This document shows, piece after piece, positions 10,701 through 21,800 of a DNA stretch of 64,000 nucleotides. A program made the position numbers and the translations under genes. Below the pieces are notes generated by a model. The model saw only the letters and a program-made list of their open reading frames with translations, did not search any database and had not been told where the DNA came from. Each line of letters begins with the position of its first letter. Positions within the stretch are counted from its first letter, which is position 1. Origin of the DNA: Canna indica (Eukaryota; Streptophyta; Magnoliopsida; Zingiberales; Cannaceae); assembly GCA_034359265.1 (NCBI GenBank), contig CP136896.1, positions 66,289,501 to 66,353,500 of the forward strand. The letters run 5' to 3'.

Positions 10701-11695
10701 TCAAGTTTGGATAAATGTTATTCAATGAATCTACCATTTAGCTATAAATATTTGGGTATTATGTTGGAACATGTTCATTTTTTTCTCTTGTCATATATCA
10801 CAATTCAATTAAAAAAAGACTAAGAATGTAAAAATAAAGTTGACAAATATATAATAAAATTAAGCGGCTAGGATTATTACATATTGAATTTGGATAATAA
10901 ATTTGTATACTAAGTTAATGAGTTGTGGACAGTGAATAACAAAATATATTCTAAATTATATAAGTATATATATATATGCATAATACGTAATAATCCAATT
11001 ATGGATATCGGTTCAGTTGTGATTCCGAGTACTTTGTATGTTAGAATCTGAAATAAAATCAAATTTAACATATTTTTTAATTTTTTCATTCAAATTTTAT
11101 TAGAATTTAATTTAAATCTATTCGGAGCTATTAGTCCCTTGGAATATCAATTGTTTTACACTTTTATCCGGTACCCAACCACGCGTACTTAATTGCCTTC
11201 TAGCAACAAAATTAGGTTTGCACTTTAACTCACATATTGATAGTTGATGGGTGGCGTAGTCTACCCTTCACATTTAATAGTTTGTTGTCGACTGTGATGA
11301 TTTGACAAACAGAAAAGTTCCAATTACTTTCACACAATTAAAAATTGGGTTATAATTAATAGGCTTAATTTCGTTTTTGATTTTTAAAATATTATATATA
11401 TTTTTATTTAGTCTCTTTTTTTTTTAATCTCTTAAAATTATTTTTATTTATGTTTGATCTCTTCGTTAATTTTTTATTAATTTTTTATGTTAAGCGTCAA
11501 CATAGAACGTGGATATAAACGAAAGAGGAATCAAATAAAAAAATAAAATATTTTAAAAAATAGATATATGTGTTGAAATGAATAGATATTTAAAAGAAAA
11601 AAATTAATAAATATATAACTTCGAGGTTATTAATATATTTTTATTTAAAATAATTGTATATTGAAACTTTTACTTTAGTGTTAAATTTATCCTCT
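10701..11695. other. AT-rich intergenic DNA
   Basis: No gene-like sequence seen. It contains homopolymer A/T runs and a (TA)n run near 10966-10976. Confidence 0.5.
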
Positions 11696-12178
11696 TGTCA
11701 GTCATTATATGCTGCAATAAAATTACAATCGAAGTCTAAAAATAATATTGTATTCGCTTTGGCAGCATCACCATGCATGTTGAAATATAAAAAATTTATT
11801 ATTTAAAAATATTTTTTTTATTCAAATCTATCATGTTTTTATACATGCTAACACAAAAAAAATTAAAATACTAATTCTTAAAAAACTCAATCAAACCTGA
11901 TTGTCTCTCTTTGATACTAATCCACGTCATCAAGACGGTTAATAATGTTAAATTTAAAGTTAAAATGAAATTTGACTCTGATACTAAAATTTAAACAAGC
12001 TATCAAGTTTGAGCGGGAGACAATCAAGTTTAATCGAGATTTTTTAGAAATTAGTATTTTATTTTATTTTAATGTAAAAAAATATTTTTAAAATATTTAA
12101 AAATAAAATTTCTAGACATGCACGATGACATAATATTTTTTTCTCTGATTGTAATTTTATATCAGCATATAATGGCCG
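11696..12178. repeat. Foldback MITE upstream of the glycosyltransferase
   Basis: Arms match as reverse complements: cattatatgctgcaataaaa near 11703 faces a diverged ttttatatcagcataatg-type copy near 12155-12173, and caatcaaacctgattgtctc near 11889 faces gagacaatcaagtttaatc near 12020. The whole unit folds on itself around 11960. It ends about 300 bp upstream of the UGT start. Confidence 0.7.
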
Positions 12179-12430
12179 GACGGACCTCCTCTCATAGCTG
12201 TAAAATGTTTGAAATTCCTTTGAAGATTTAATTTAAAATAATTATTTAATAAAATAGTAGATTTAATTTAATGATTAAAAATGTCTACATCATTAATATT
12301 GCTCCGAAAAATTTGGTACCGCGCGCGCGCTGGCTCAGTTCAATCCACTCTTTCTACCTACTTGTCCGTCAACGCTTTCTTGCCGAAATCACACTTCCGC
12401 TTCCGGCATTGCGCAAAAGCACCATCTTTA

Positions 12431-12438
12431 TTATAAAT
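12431..12438 (+). promoter_or_regulatory. Likely TATA box of the UGT gene
   Basis: ttataaat lies 47 bp before the ATG at 12485, a plausible distance for a short leader. A gcgcgcgcgc run at about 12319-12330 lies further upstream. Confidence 0.5.
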
Positions 12439-12484
12439 TCAAGCTCTTTCTTCTTCCAGTTCCAGATCAAGCGCGCGATAAGCA

Positions 12485-13960
12485 ATGGACTCCTCTTCCC
12501 CCCTCCACGTCCTCATGTTCCCATACCTCGCCTTCGGCCACATCAGTCCCTTCCTCCAGCTCGCGCGCAAGCTCTGCGCCGCCGGCGATGTTCGCATCAC
12601 CTTCCTCTCCGCCGCCGCCAACTTGTCCCGGATCCAGTCTTTGCTCCCAGCGCTGCCTTCGGTCACCGTCGTCCCGCTCCAGCTCCCGGCCTTGCCCGGC
12701 CTGCCGGCAGGCGCCGAGAGCACCGCCGACTTACCTGCCGACTCCCCCGCCGTGGAGCTCCTCAAGCTCGCCGTCGACGGGACCAGGCCTCAGGTGGAGC
12801 TCCTGCTCCGCGAGCTCCGGCCCCACCTAGCTGTTTTCGACTTCGGGATGCATTGGCTGCCGGCGGTGGCAGAGCCGCTCGGCGTTCGGACGGTCTTCTT
12901 CTCCGTCTTCGCCGCCGTCTCCACCGCCTACTTCACCGTCCCCGCCCGCCGCCTCCACGGTCCGAACCCAACCCTGGAGGACTTGAAGGCGCCACCTACC
13001 GGCTTCCCGGCGGGGGACGCCTCCTCCATCCGCTCCGTCCCGTACTACCAGGCTGCCAACTTCCTCTATATCTTCAAGAGCTTCAATGGCGGGCCTTGCT
13101 TGTACGAGCGCGTCGTCAAGTGCATCGAGAGCTGCAGCGCCATCATGGCCAAGACGAGCGTGGAGATGGAGGGCCCGTACATCGACTACGTCGAGCGGCA
13201 GTTCGGGAAGCCGATGCTTCTCACTGGCCCGCTGGCGCCGGAGCCGCCGAAGGGCAAGTTGGAGACGCGGTGGGCGAAGTGGCTCGGTGGCTTCCCGAAG
13301 GGCGCCGTCGTCTTCAGCTCCTTCGGGAGCGAGACGTTCCTGACGGACGACGGCGCGCGGGAGCTGCTGCTGGGGCTGGAGATGAGCGGGCTGCCGTTCC
13401 TGGTGGTGCTAAACTTCCCGGCGAAGCGAGTTCCTGGTGGCACTAACCTTCCCGGCGGCGGCGGGGCGGAAGAGGAGTTGAGGAAGAGGTTGCCGGAGGG
13501 GTTCGAGGAGAGGGTGCAGGGAAGGGGAATCGTGCACAGTGGGTGGGTGCAGCAGCAGCACATCCTGCGGCACGAGAGCGTCGGCTGCTTCGTGTGCCAC
13601 GCCGGGTTGAGCTCGGTGATGGAGGGGGTGGTAGCGGGTTGCCGGCTCGTCATGATGCCGCAGAAGGGTGACCAGTACGTGAACGCGAAGCTATTCGCCG
13701 GCGACCTGGGGATCGGGGTGGAGGTGGAGAGGAGAGACGAGGACGGATGGTTCGCGAGGGAGGCGGTGTTCGCAGCGGTGAGGAAGGTTATGCCGCCGCC
13801 GGTGATGACGGAGGAGGATGAGGAGGAGAGCGAGAACGGTATGTGGAAGAAGGTAAAAGAGAAGCATGGCAAGTGGAGGGAGTTCTTGATGAATAAGGAG
13901 TTGCAAGATGGATATGTGGTGGAGCTGGTGGAGAGGATGAGGAAGCTGGCAAATGCATGA
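12485..13960 (+). CDS. UDP-glycosyltransferase, UGT79-like (flavonoid/anthocyanin glycoside type)
   Basis: A family-1 plant glycosyltransferase, cytosolic, that would transfer sugar from a UDP-sugar to a small molecule; UGT79 members often add a second sugar to flavonoid or anthocyanin glucosides. The 491-aa single-exon ORF has the family's usual length. Visible are the N-terminal catalytic His (FGHISPF, His19), the partner Asp (FDFGMHW, Asp119), the UGT79-like SSFGSETFLTDDG segment (278-290), and the C-terminal PSPG box from Trp354 to Gln397 ending GDQ. The usual HCGWNS of the box reads HAGLSS, so Cys is Ala. The start is the first in-frame ATG, next to MDSSSPLHVLMFPYLA. The gene is strongly GC-rich against AT-rich surroundings. 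The acceptor and sugar donor cannot be told from sequence. Confidence 0.93.
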   Translation: MDSSSPLHVLMFPYLAFGHISPFLQLARKLCAAGDVRITFLSAAANLSRIQSLLPALPSVTVVPLQLPALPGLPAGAESTADLPADSPAVELLKLAVDGTRPQVELLLRELRPHLAVFDFGMHWLPAVAEPLGVRTVFFSVFAAVSTAYFTVPARRLHGPNPTLEDLKAPPTGFPAGDASSIRSVPYYQAANFLYIFKSFNGGPCLYERVVKCIESCSAIMAKTSVEMEGPYIDYVERQFGKPMLLTGPLAPEPPKGKLETRWAKWLGGFPKGAVVFSSFGSETFLTDDGARELLLGLEMSGLPFLVVLNFPAKRVPGGTNLPGGGGAEEELRKRLPEGFEERVQGRGIVHSGWVQQQHILRHESVGCFVCHAGLSSVMEGVVAGCRLVMMPQKGDQYVNAKLFAGDLGIGVEVERRDEDGWFAREAVFAAVRKVMPPPVMTEEDEEESENGMWKKVKEKHGKWREFLMNKELQDGYVVELVERMRKLANA

Positions 13961-14310
13961 ACAGTGTTGGATGAGTAATAACGTGGTTTAAATTTCAAGG
14001 TTGACTCTTAATAATGACAGGTTCGTTAAACGTCAAGTTTTTTCGTTATAGGTGGTGATTATGGTACTTTTTCATAAATGTGTATAAATGTCCATGAATG
14101 ATCCCGCCAACAACTTTAATTGAATTGTCCTCTTGTGCATAACTTAGATTCAAATATAAGAAGTAATGAGTAACAGAGTCAAATTTGAATCAAACCCGAA
14201 TCTAAATTCATTTTTAGTTAATAAGTTTAAGAAAACATTTAAAACTTGTTAGATTTTGATTATTAATTTGCGAATAATCGATTTTACTATATATATAAAT
14301 TAAAAAAATG
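13961..14310. other. UGT 3' flank
   Basis: AT-rich sequence with several aataat-like words that could serve polyadenylation. No gene seen. Confidence 0.4.
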
Positions 14311-15145
14311 ATGACGTATAATTTGGTCCCTCAAATATAGTTGAATTTTCATAGTGATCGCTAAAAAAAATTTGATCATTGTGGTTCCTCTAAAACATGA
14401 TTCGGGCAAAATAGTCCCCCAATATGAATGTCAACAAGTACCAAAAATCTCAAAATTTGACTATTTTTGCTCGAATCAGGGACTATTTTGCCCGAGTCAT
14501 ATTTTAGAGGGTAATTACCTAAATATATCATCAACTATGCACTTTGTCTTATTTGTGATCAATTTCAAAATATTATCAAATTGTATCTCGAACTTTGACA
14601 TTTGTCTCAATTACATCCTCCCGTCAACTCTCCATCAGTAGCACCGTTAAGGCGATGATGTGGCGCTCTGATGTGAATTTAAATAATATATTTTTATTTA
14701 AAAAATATAAAAAATTACATTAATTTATATTAAATAATATAAAATAATTTTTTTATTTTATATTAAAGAATCACTACGATCCATGTCGGGAGTGAACATT
14801 GAGTGATTTTTTAATATAAAATATAAAATATAAAATATTATTTAATATAAATTAAAGTAATTTTTTAAATTAAAAATATTATTTTAATCCACGTCAGAGC
14901 GTCATGTCATCGCCTTAACGGTGCTGCTGACGGAGAGTTGACGGGAGAATGTAATTGAGACAAATATCAAAATTCGAAATACAATTTGATAATATTTTAA
15001 AATTGATCACAAATAAAACAAAATGCATAATTCATGATATGTTTAAATAATTACCCTATTTTAGAAGGATCAACCAATTTTTTTCTTAAAGAACCACTAT
15101 AAAAATTTGATTATATCTAAGAGATCAAATTGTACGTTAACCCAT
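14311..15145. repeat. Large foldback element with a nested small inverted repeat
   Basis: The two halves are reverse complements around about 14785: cgccttaacggtgctgctga (about 14913) mirrors tcagtagcaccgttaaggcg (about 14635), and aattgatcacaaataaaaca mirrors the left arm. The left arm holds an extra inverted pair, gattcgggcaaaatagtccc and gggactattttgcccgagtc (14399-14497). No coding capacity. Words near its ends (caattacatcct) also occur in the 9.4-10.7 kb element. Confidence 0.75.
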
Positions 15146-15844
15146 TGAAAAATAAAAAAAATTGACTTTAGATATACTATATATTTCATTTTAGCTTAAG
15201 ATATTTCTGTTTAATTATCACTGCTCTATTTACATAAGGATTATTTATTATTTCAACTTCTATAAAATATTTATTCCTTTTGGTAACCGATTAACCAATT
15301 TAGGTTAACCGTCCAATATTTGATATTGAGTCAATTTTGATTTTGAATAATAATTTTAAAAACCGATCAATTTCATTTTGAGATAGTGCATATGCAAATA
15401 ATTTCGATTACCATTATCCATGTATGAAATGATTAACCGAACTGTTGTCACCATTACTGTTATTTCATAGTTAAGAACACGAATAAGATACTAAAAATAT
15501 CATCACTACATATTACTGATCCGCCCTTCAAAATTTTGGTAAATGCATGTAATTAAAAGTTGTTGCGCTACATAAATCAGAACCACATGTAGATACAAAA
15601 TTTGGTAAAATACATGAAGCAGAATAATGAACAGACTAAACCATTCACAGTGTACGCCAAATAAACTGTGACATTACTTCAATACAAAAATGCCTCATCA
15701 CTCGATTGGATTTGCATTCCTTGTTCTGCCCACCTCTAGTTACTCTTGATATGGACAACTGGGACAAAACTTCGACAGAAAACGGGAACCAGTTTTGACT
15801 GTCAAATTTTGCCCACAGAGAAACTCCATCTTGATATAAGTAAA
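15146..15844. other. Spacer and RAD50 3' flank
   Basis: AT-rich DNA. The part next to 15845 should hold the RAD50 3' UTR. No other gene seen. Confidence 0.5.
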
Positions 15845-18800
15845 TCAATCAAAAATTTCTTGAGCTTCAATAATGCTGTGTTGACTGGAGTTGTAGTAAA
15901 AATATGAATAGAATGTAGAAGACATTTAAAAAAAACAAAAAAATAGGATTATTTTTTAAAGCTTACTGTTCATCCTTCGTGACCCGATAATATTTCTCGG
16001 CATGCTGCCGTTGTCCAATCAGCTGGGCAAACCTTTCGTCGTGAGTGATTATTATCAGCTGAAAATTCTCCTGGCCCTTTCTATCCTCCATAATTCTGAC
16101 GAATCATGCATGAAGGACAATCAACTTAAATATGAAGGTGATAGAGAAAACTCATGCTACTGACCTCATAACACCTCATAGGCTCATAACCATAAATTAC
16201 CTAAGGAGTGCGGCTGCAAGACTCTCTGCATTGGGTCCATCCAAGTTGGTGGTTGGTTCATCAAGTGCGAGTATCCCACAATTCAGACAAAATGTCTCAG
16301 CTAGCGCTAATCTTATTATAAGTGAAGCAAGAACCTGAAATAATAGAATATGATGAACAAAATTACAATCCAAACCAAATTAGAGAATCAGAATATAGTG
16401 ACGCATAATAAGTTATCTTGTTACCAGTAGCACCAGATATAAGGAGATAATACAGAGCAACTCCAAAACAGTTTTGAGTCCAAAATTATTGTTTATTACT
16501 GTTGTATCTAATATTTTTGGTGCATCAAGATTAAGCTATTAGATGATGATCTATTGATTTATATTCTTAACATATGTATATATAAAACAAGCTTCTTCCC
16601 CAACCTTCTATATCTGTCATATATTTCATTCTCTCATGCCCTACAACCTTCAGTACAATAATACAACAGAAAAATTCACCTTCTGACCAGCACTACACCT
16701 TCCCCTCATCTCAAGCTCTGCATCACCAGTCTGCATTATGACCTGAATAAATACTAAAATTAGAATCATGGATTATAATAAATATTTAATTAACAGTGTT
16801 CTCCTTACTCTGTAGCTGTATGACCGAGTCCCAGAACCTTCAGAATCAGAATGAATACTAATGTAATCAATATCCTGTCCCCTATAAGTTTGCTGCCATA
16901 ATTCCTTGATGATCTTATTTATTTCTTCCATTTTCATTGAATGAAAACGCATGAGAGCCCTAGTGACAGATAAAAGAATTGATATGTTAGGCAATTAGAA
17001 CTTTGAAAATAGACCAAAGTAAACATATCAGAATGTAGATTAATCACACAGGACTCTTTGATCAGAAGCCATGCATCAAAGAAACCATGCATAGAAGTAT
17101 TGCCACCTTGTACGTGATTGCAGGACATTGGCCATTACACAAGGGAAAGCAGAAGCCTATGTAAAAAGTAGCATGAAAGAATGATTCTCAAACTATCCAC
17201 ATCAGTTGTGAAAATGTGATCAATGATATTAATATCACTATTAACCACAAAAGGGCAACTGATTGAGCACTTTTTGAAGGATTGTACTGTATGACATGAA
17301 AGCATAATGCTTGAAATTATGTGGAACACAGTTGTACATGCATTATTATTAACTCCTGATTTAGTAAAAGAATTTGGCATCACGAATATAGTGATACTAG
17401 ATCCATGGACTTGTAATGCTCAGAAACCTCCTCATATGTGGGATGCCAGGATTTTGTTAGTGAAGAACATAGACCGGAACATAGAATCAGAAACAAAACT
17501 AAGGTTTTGTCAGGCTTATATATCATGATATTCAAGACCATAGTACATTACACAATCAAGTGCTAAAGTGCCAGTGATAATATTTGATAAGATCGGAGGC
17601 TTACTTATCAAGCGCATTGTAGTATCTATCAAGGTCTTTGTTTGCCATTTCTGTTGTCTGCAAGAAAAGTGATCAGTGGGGACATCCAATGCTATGGACA
17701 TATAGAAGCTGGAATAGCAGTAAACAGGACAAATATGTACCTTAAGTTGAATAAGCTGATTGAAGTATCTTTTATCAATATCGTTGTACTGGGCCTGCTT
17801 AAGGTCAAGCTTGTACTTTGAAATATTACTTTGATAAACTGAGAGGGTCCCATGACACCTATTCATCTGTCAATTTAATAGAGCAAAAATCAAGAAAGTG
17901 TATGATTAATTAAAAATGATCATATTGCCAAACATTTTCCACTTGGTTAACAGCAATAATTTGCCCGTCAAAAGTTGGAAGATAAAACATGAAAAATAGA
18001 ACTAATAGCATAATAGACCACCAACAAAAAAAGCAATCCGTAAAAGTAGCCATGTAACTCCTTGGAACAACAGCCATGAACCTCCACATATTCCACATTC
18101 GTAAACTTCATGCATCATAGCATAGCATTAGGAGAAATAAAAAATTAACACTTCACGATATGTATGACTATGTCTTATACGATCGTATTAGTTCATACTT
18201 ATAAAAGCAAAAATATATAAATCTATCCAATCAACCCAATTTCTCTCAGCAATCAAGCTCGTTAAGATTCAATGAATAAGCTTTTTACAAAAATGTATTT
18301 TGAATTTTGATTGTAAATTTATCTTCACTTATTATCTCTCTCCTTTCGTGTTCTAGTCGATGTTAAATATGAATTCGTTTTCCATATTGGACAAAGGAAA
18401 AAATGAAGTAAAACTTGATGAACACATGATAGACATCTACTTTCAAATAAAAATTAATAATAGTATATTGTTCCGGCAATTCAAGTTGACACAGAAATAC
18501 AGAATACACTAGTAATTACCTCTGAAAGAAACCTCTCTTTTTCCTGCAAATGTATTTTTAGGTCAGCCTCTAAACTGGACATACTGCCAATAGATAATAC
18601 CTTCTCCTCCAGGGTCTCAATCTCAAGAGTAAGTTCATCAACTTCAGCTTTTGTCTTCCTATAATTCAAGTTGTCATCAGTATTTCTTTTTAGTTGATCT
18701 TGATTTCTCAGAAACTCTTTACTCTTGTTCAAATCAGCTGAAATTTCCTGCTTCCTAGTTTCAGATTTTTGTAGTTGTGACTCAGATAAACTATGCTTTT

Positions 18801-21800
18801 CTTGCAAATCCTTCAGCTTCTCAACTTTCTTTGAATCAAGGTACCTAACATTAGGTATTACAACATATTTTATTACTGAAAACAGATGCGATGACACAGA
18901 TATAGTTTAAATAACTCAATTAGAAAAATAAAATCAGCATACTCTTTGATCCGACTATTAAGTGCCATAAGCATCTCAATGTCCTGCTGAAAACCTCTTT
19001 TACTTTCTGCACGCTCATCATATTCATGCTCAAGTTTCAATTTTAGATTTTCATGATCCTGCAATAACTTCTCTTTCTCCTTCATCAATGGAACAATAGC
19101 TTCTATTAAATGCTGAAAAGTTCACAAAAAAGCAGATAAAAGTTAGATTGCAAAAGTAGAGTGAGAAAATATTGAAATTTCTTTGTGTTTAGTTCCTGCA
19201 TAATAAAAAGGAGAACAAAATAATAACCACACTTCTTTGTTATTTTAATATCTACTCTGAATAAAGGAAGCATAATGTAGAAGTCAATTTTTTATTAGAC
19301 AATATGTTGCAGTTGCAATTCACTCTTAACGTTGTGATTGGCTATTTAGAATATTTGAGATGGAGACAACATTCATGCAGTAAATCTTATTTTGTTTTCA
19401 TTTCATTCTTTTCCAGTGAATTTGGTGTGTATGAACATGGTTTCTACTTCTATGGCTCGATAAGATTTCAGTCGAATATGAATTAAATCGAATAGGAATT
19501 CAGTTGAAATAATCATGATAGAAATCCCATCGGATAAGCCTATTTCGTTTCCGCATTTGTTTAGATCTCCACATTTCCAAATGTTGTTTGTTTTGGCTTC
19601 GATAAGGGAGTTAAAAATTAATAATTTAATGCTTAAATTTGATTTTACCATTTTACCATTTTAAAAATTATGAAACTAAGTTTAAATAATTAATTTTAAC
19701 ATGATAATATGAATTTTTTTGGAAAAATATCCCCTAAAGTTGAAACAAAATTTCATATTATGACTGGCGTCAATTGCACAATAGCACAAGCCTAAGCAAC
19801 ATATGTTTCCCAAATCCTATCCGCCCTCCAAATCCAGCAAAGCAAACACACACCTAGAGTTATATCTTAAAAATATTAAAAACATAAACCTAGCTATATT
19901 GCAGGCACATGCATGGTTGTGCAACATTTCCCATCCATACAGGTCAAGGCGGGTAAAAGTCTACACATCAAAAAAGCTAGCATATGAGGTAGTTCGTACG
20001 ATTCATGAATTTTCAAATTTAGTCTGATGTAATAAAATTAACAAATATGACAACTCAACCCGTTAAAACACTTCAAAAATCAATTCAATTCCGGCTTATG
20101 TTATTCATGTCAACTGAATAAACTACCAGGAGGAAGATTAGGGTCAAATGGTTTGAATTTGATTAGAAGGTACTATACTTATCCATATCAACACACTTCA
20201 TCGGTGAGTTAATGGAGAAAATAATAACATGTAAATGGCGATCTAAATCCATTAATTTGTATGGTTTGAGCTAAATTCTAAAATTTGCAAATAGTGTCGG
20301 CTAGAGTTAGCAATTACCATAAAAAAATCTTTTAGTCTTCACAGAACATGTCTGCATTAAATGGACAAGTAAAATAGCAGACATCAGATAAAAAGGGTTG
20401 CAAATCTCTAATTCTTATTCTAAAGAAGATTTATGAAGGTATCCTGAAACTCCTCTAGTAGTGTGGAGATAATAAAATAAGGTAAAGACTAAAGAGTAGA
20501 AGGAATTGAAAAATACAAGAACTTGACAATCACAAGAAAGATGGTGATGCATGCTGATAGAAGTCAGATGTTGCAGGATCATAGGCCACGCCGATGGATG
20601 GACTATGAAAGGAGAAGGAAGCCCAAATCAGGATCTGCTGGTGGACAGAAAACAGATGTGTGCATGGTTCAGGCCCAAGTCATGACATGTGATACAAGTG
20701 TTGATAGTTATTAGGATAAGTGTGGGTAGTTAATGTTATTAGGATAAGTATGGGTAGTTAATGTTATTAGGATAAGTATGGGTAGTTATTGTGTTGGTTA
20801 TTTGTGCAATTATAACTGTTCAGTTATATAAATAAGTCGTAGGAAGTTATGACAGAGGGGGGAAGTGAATATCGTAAGACTAAGACTATTGTGGACAAAC
20901 TGTGTTTGCACAGGAATATCATATTGCAGAGATATATACTGGACATTTCTTTCCTCTACCAAACTGATGCGGTGAACATGGAATGGAAAGGGAGGGATAA
21001 AAGTGAGGCAACTTGGGTAAATAAGGTGGATTTGGAAGGCCAATTTCCACACTATAGCCTTGAGGACAAGGCTAATTTTAACCTCGGAGCATCGATAGAA
21101 GTGGATCACAGGCCACGCCACTGGATAGTCTATGAAAGGGAAGCCCAAATCGGGATCTACTGGTGGACAGAATATAGATGTGCATGGTTCAGGTCGTGAC
21201 ATGTGATACATGTGTTGATAGTTATTAGGATAAGTATGGGTAGTTAACGTTATTAGGATAAGTATGACTATGAGTAGTTATTTTGTTGGTTATTTGTGCA
21301 GTTATAACTGTTCAGTTATATAAATAAGTCATAGGAAGTTATGACAGGGGGACCTGAATATCGTAAGACTATTGTGGGCAAACTCTGTTTGCATGGGAAG
21401 TTGGGAACATCATATTCCTGGACTATCGTAATACTTGTTGCAATCGTATATATACTGGAAATTTCTTTGCTCTACCACATGTTAAATTACATGTACCAAC
21501 AACAAATGAGCTATGGTAAGGGCCATGAAGTCATGCTTCACATAAAACATGATAAAGATAACTTATATTAGGAGCCCTAGTAGCATCCAGAAACAACTAA
21601 TTGGTGTTGATGACAATTGACAAGAACGAACGAAAGCTTATGACTACATCCACAGAATTTATCCATACCTCTTTTGTTTCTGCATTCTGAGAAGATTTGC
21701 ACATATTAAATCAATAATCAATATGTGGACTGTGTCCAGACAGTTTGTTAAAGTCAAAAATAAAAAGGGGTTGTTAAATACTACAATGAAATAGAAAAAG

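Noticed and set aside
12271..13446. 391-codon + frame overlapping the UGT gene in another frame
   Set aside because: Arg/Pro/Ala-rich by-product of the GC-rich UGT sequence; no domain, while the UGT frame has all family motifs.
13186..13998. 270-codon frame on the - strand opposite the UGT gene
   Set aside because: Antisense shadow of a GC-biased gene; Ser/Pro-rich without similarity.
15964..15967. TAA at the end of the penultimate RAD50 exon as the true stop
   Set aside because: It overlaps a GTAAGC splice donor; splicing to 15884 gives the conserved [13 protein letters not shown] end in frame.
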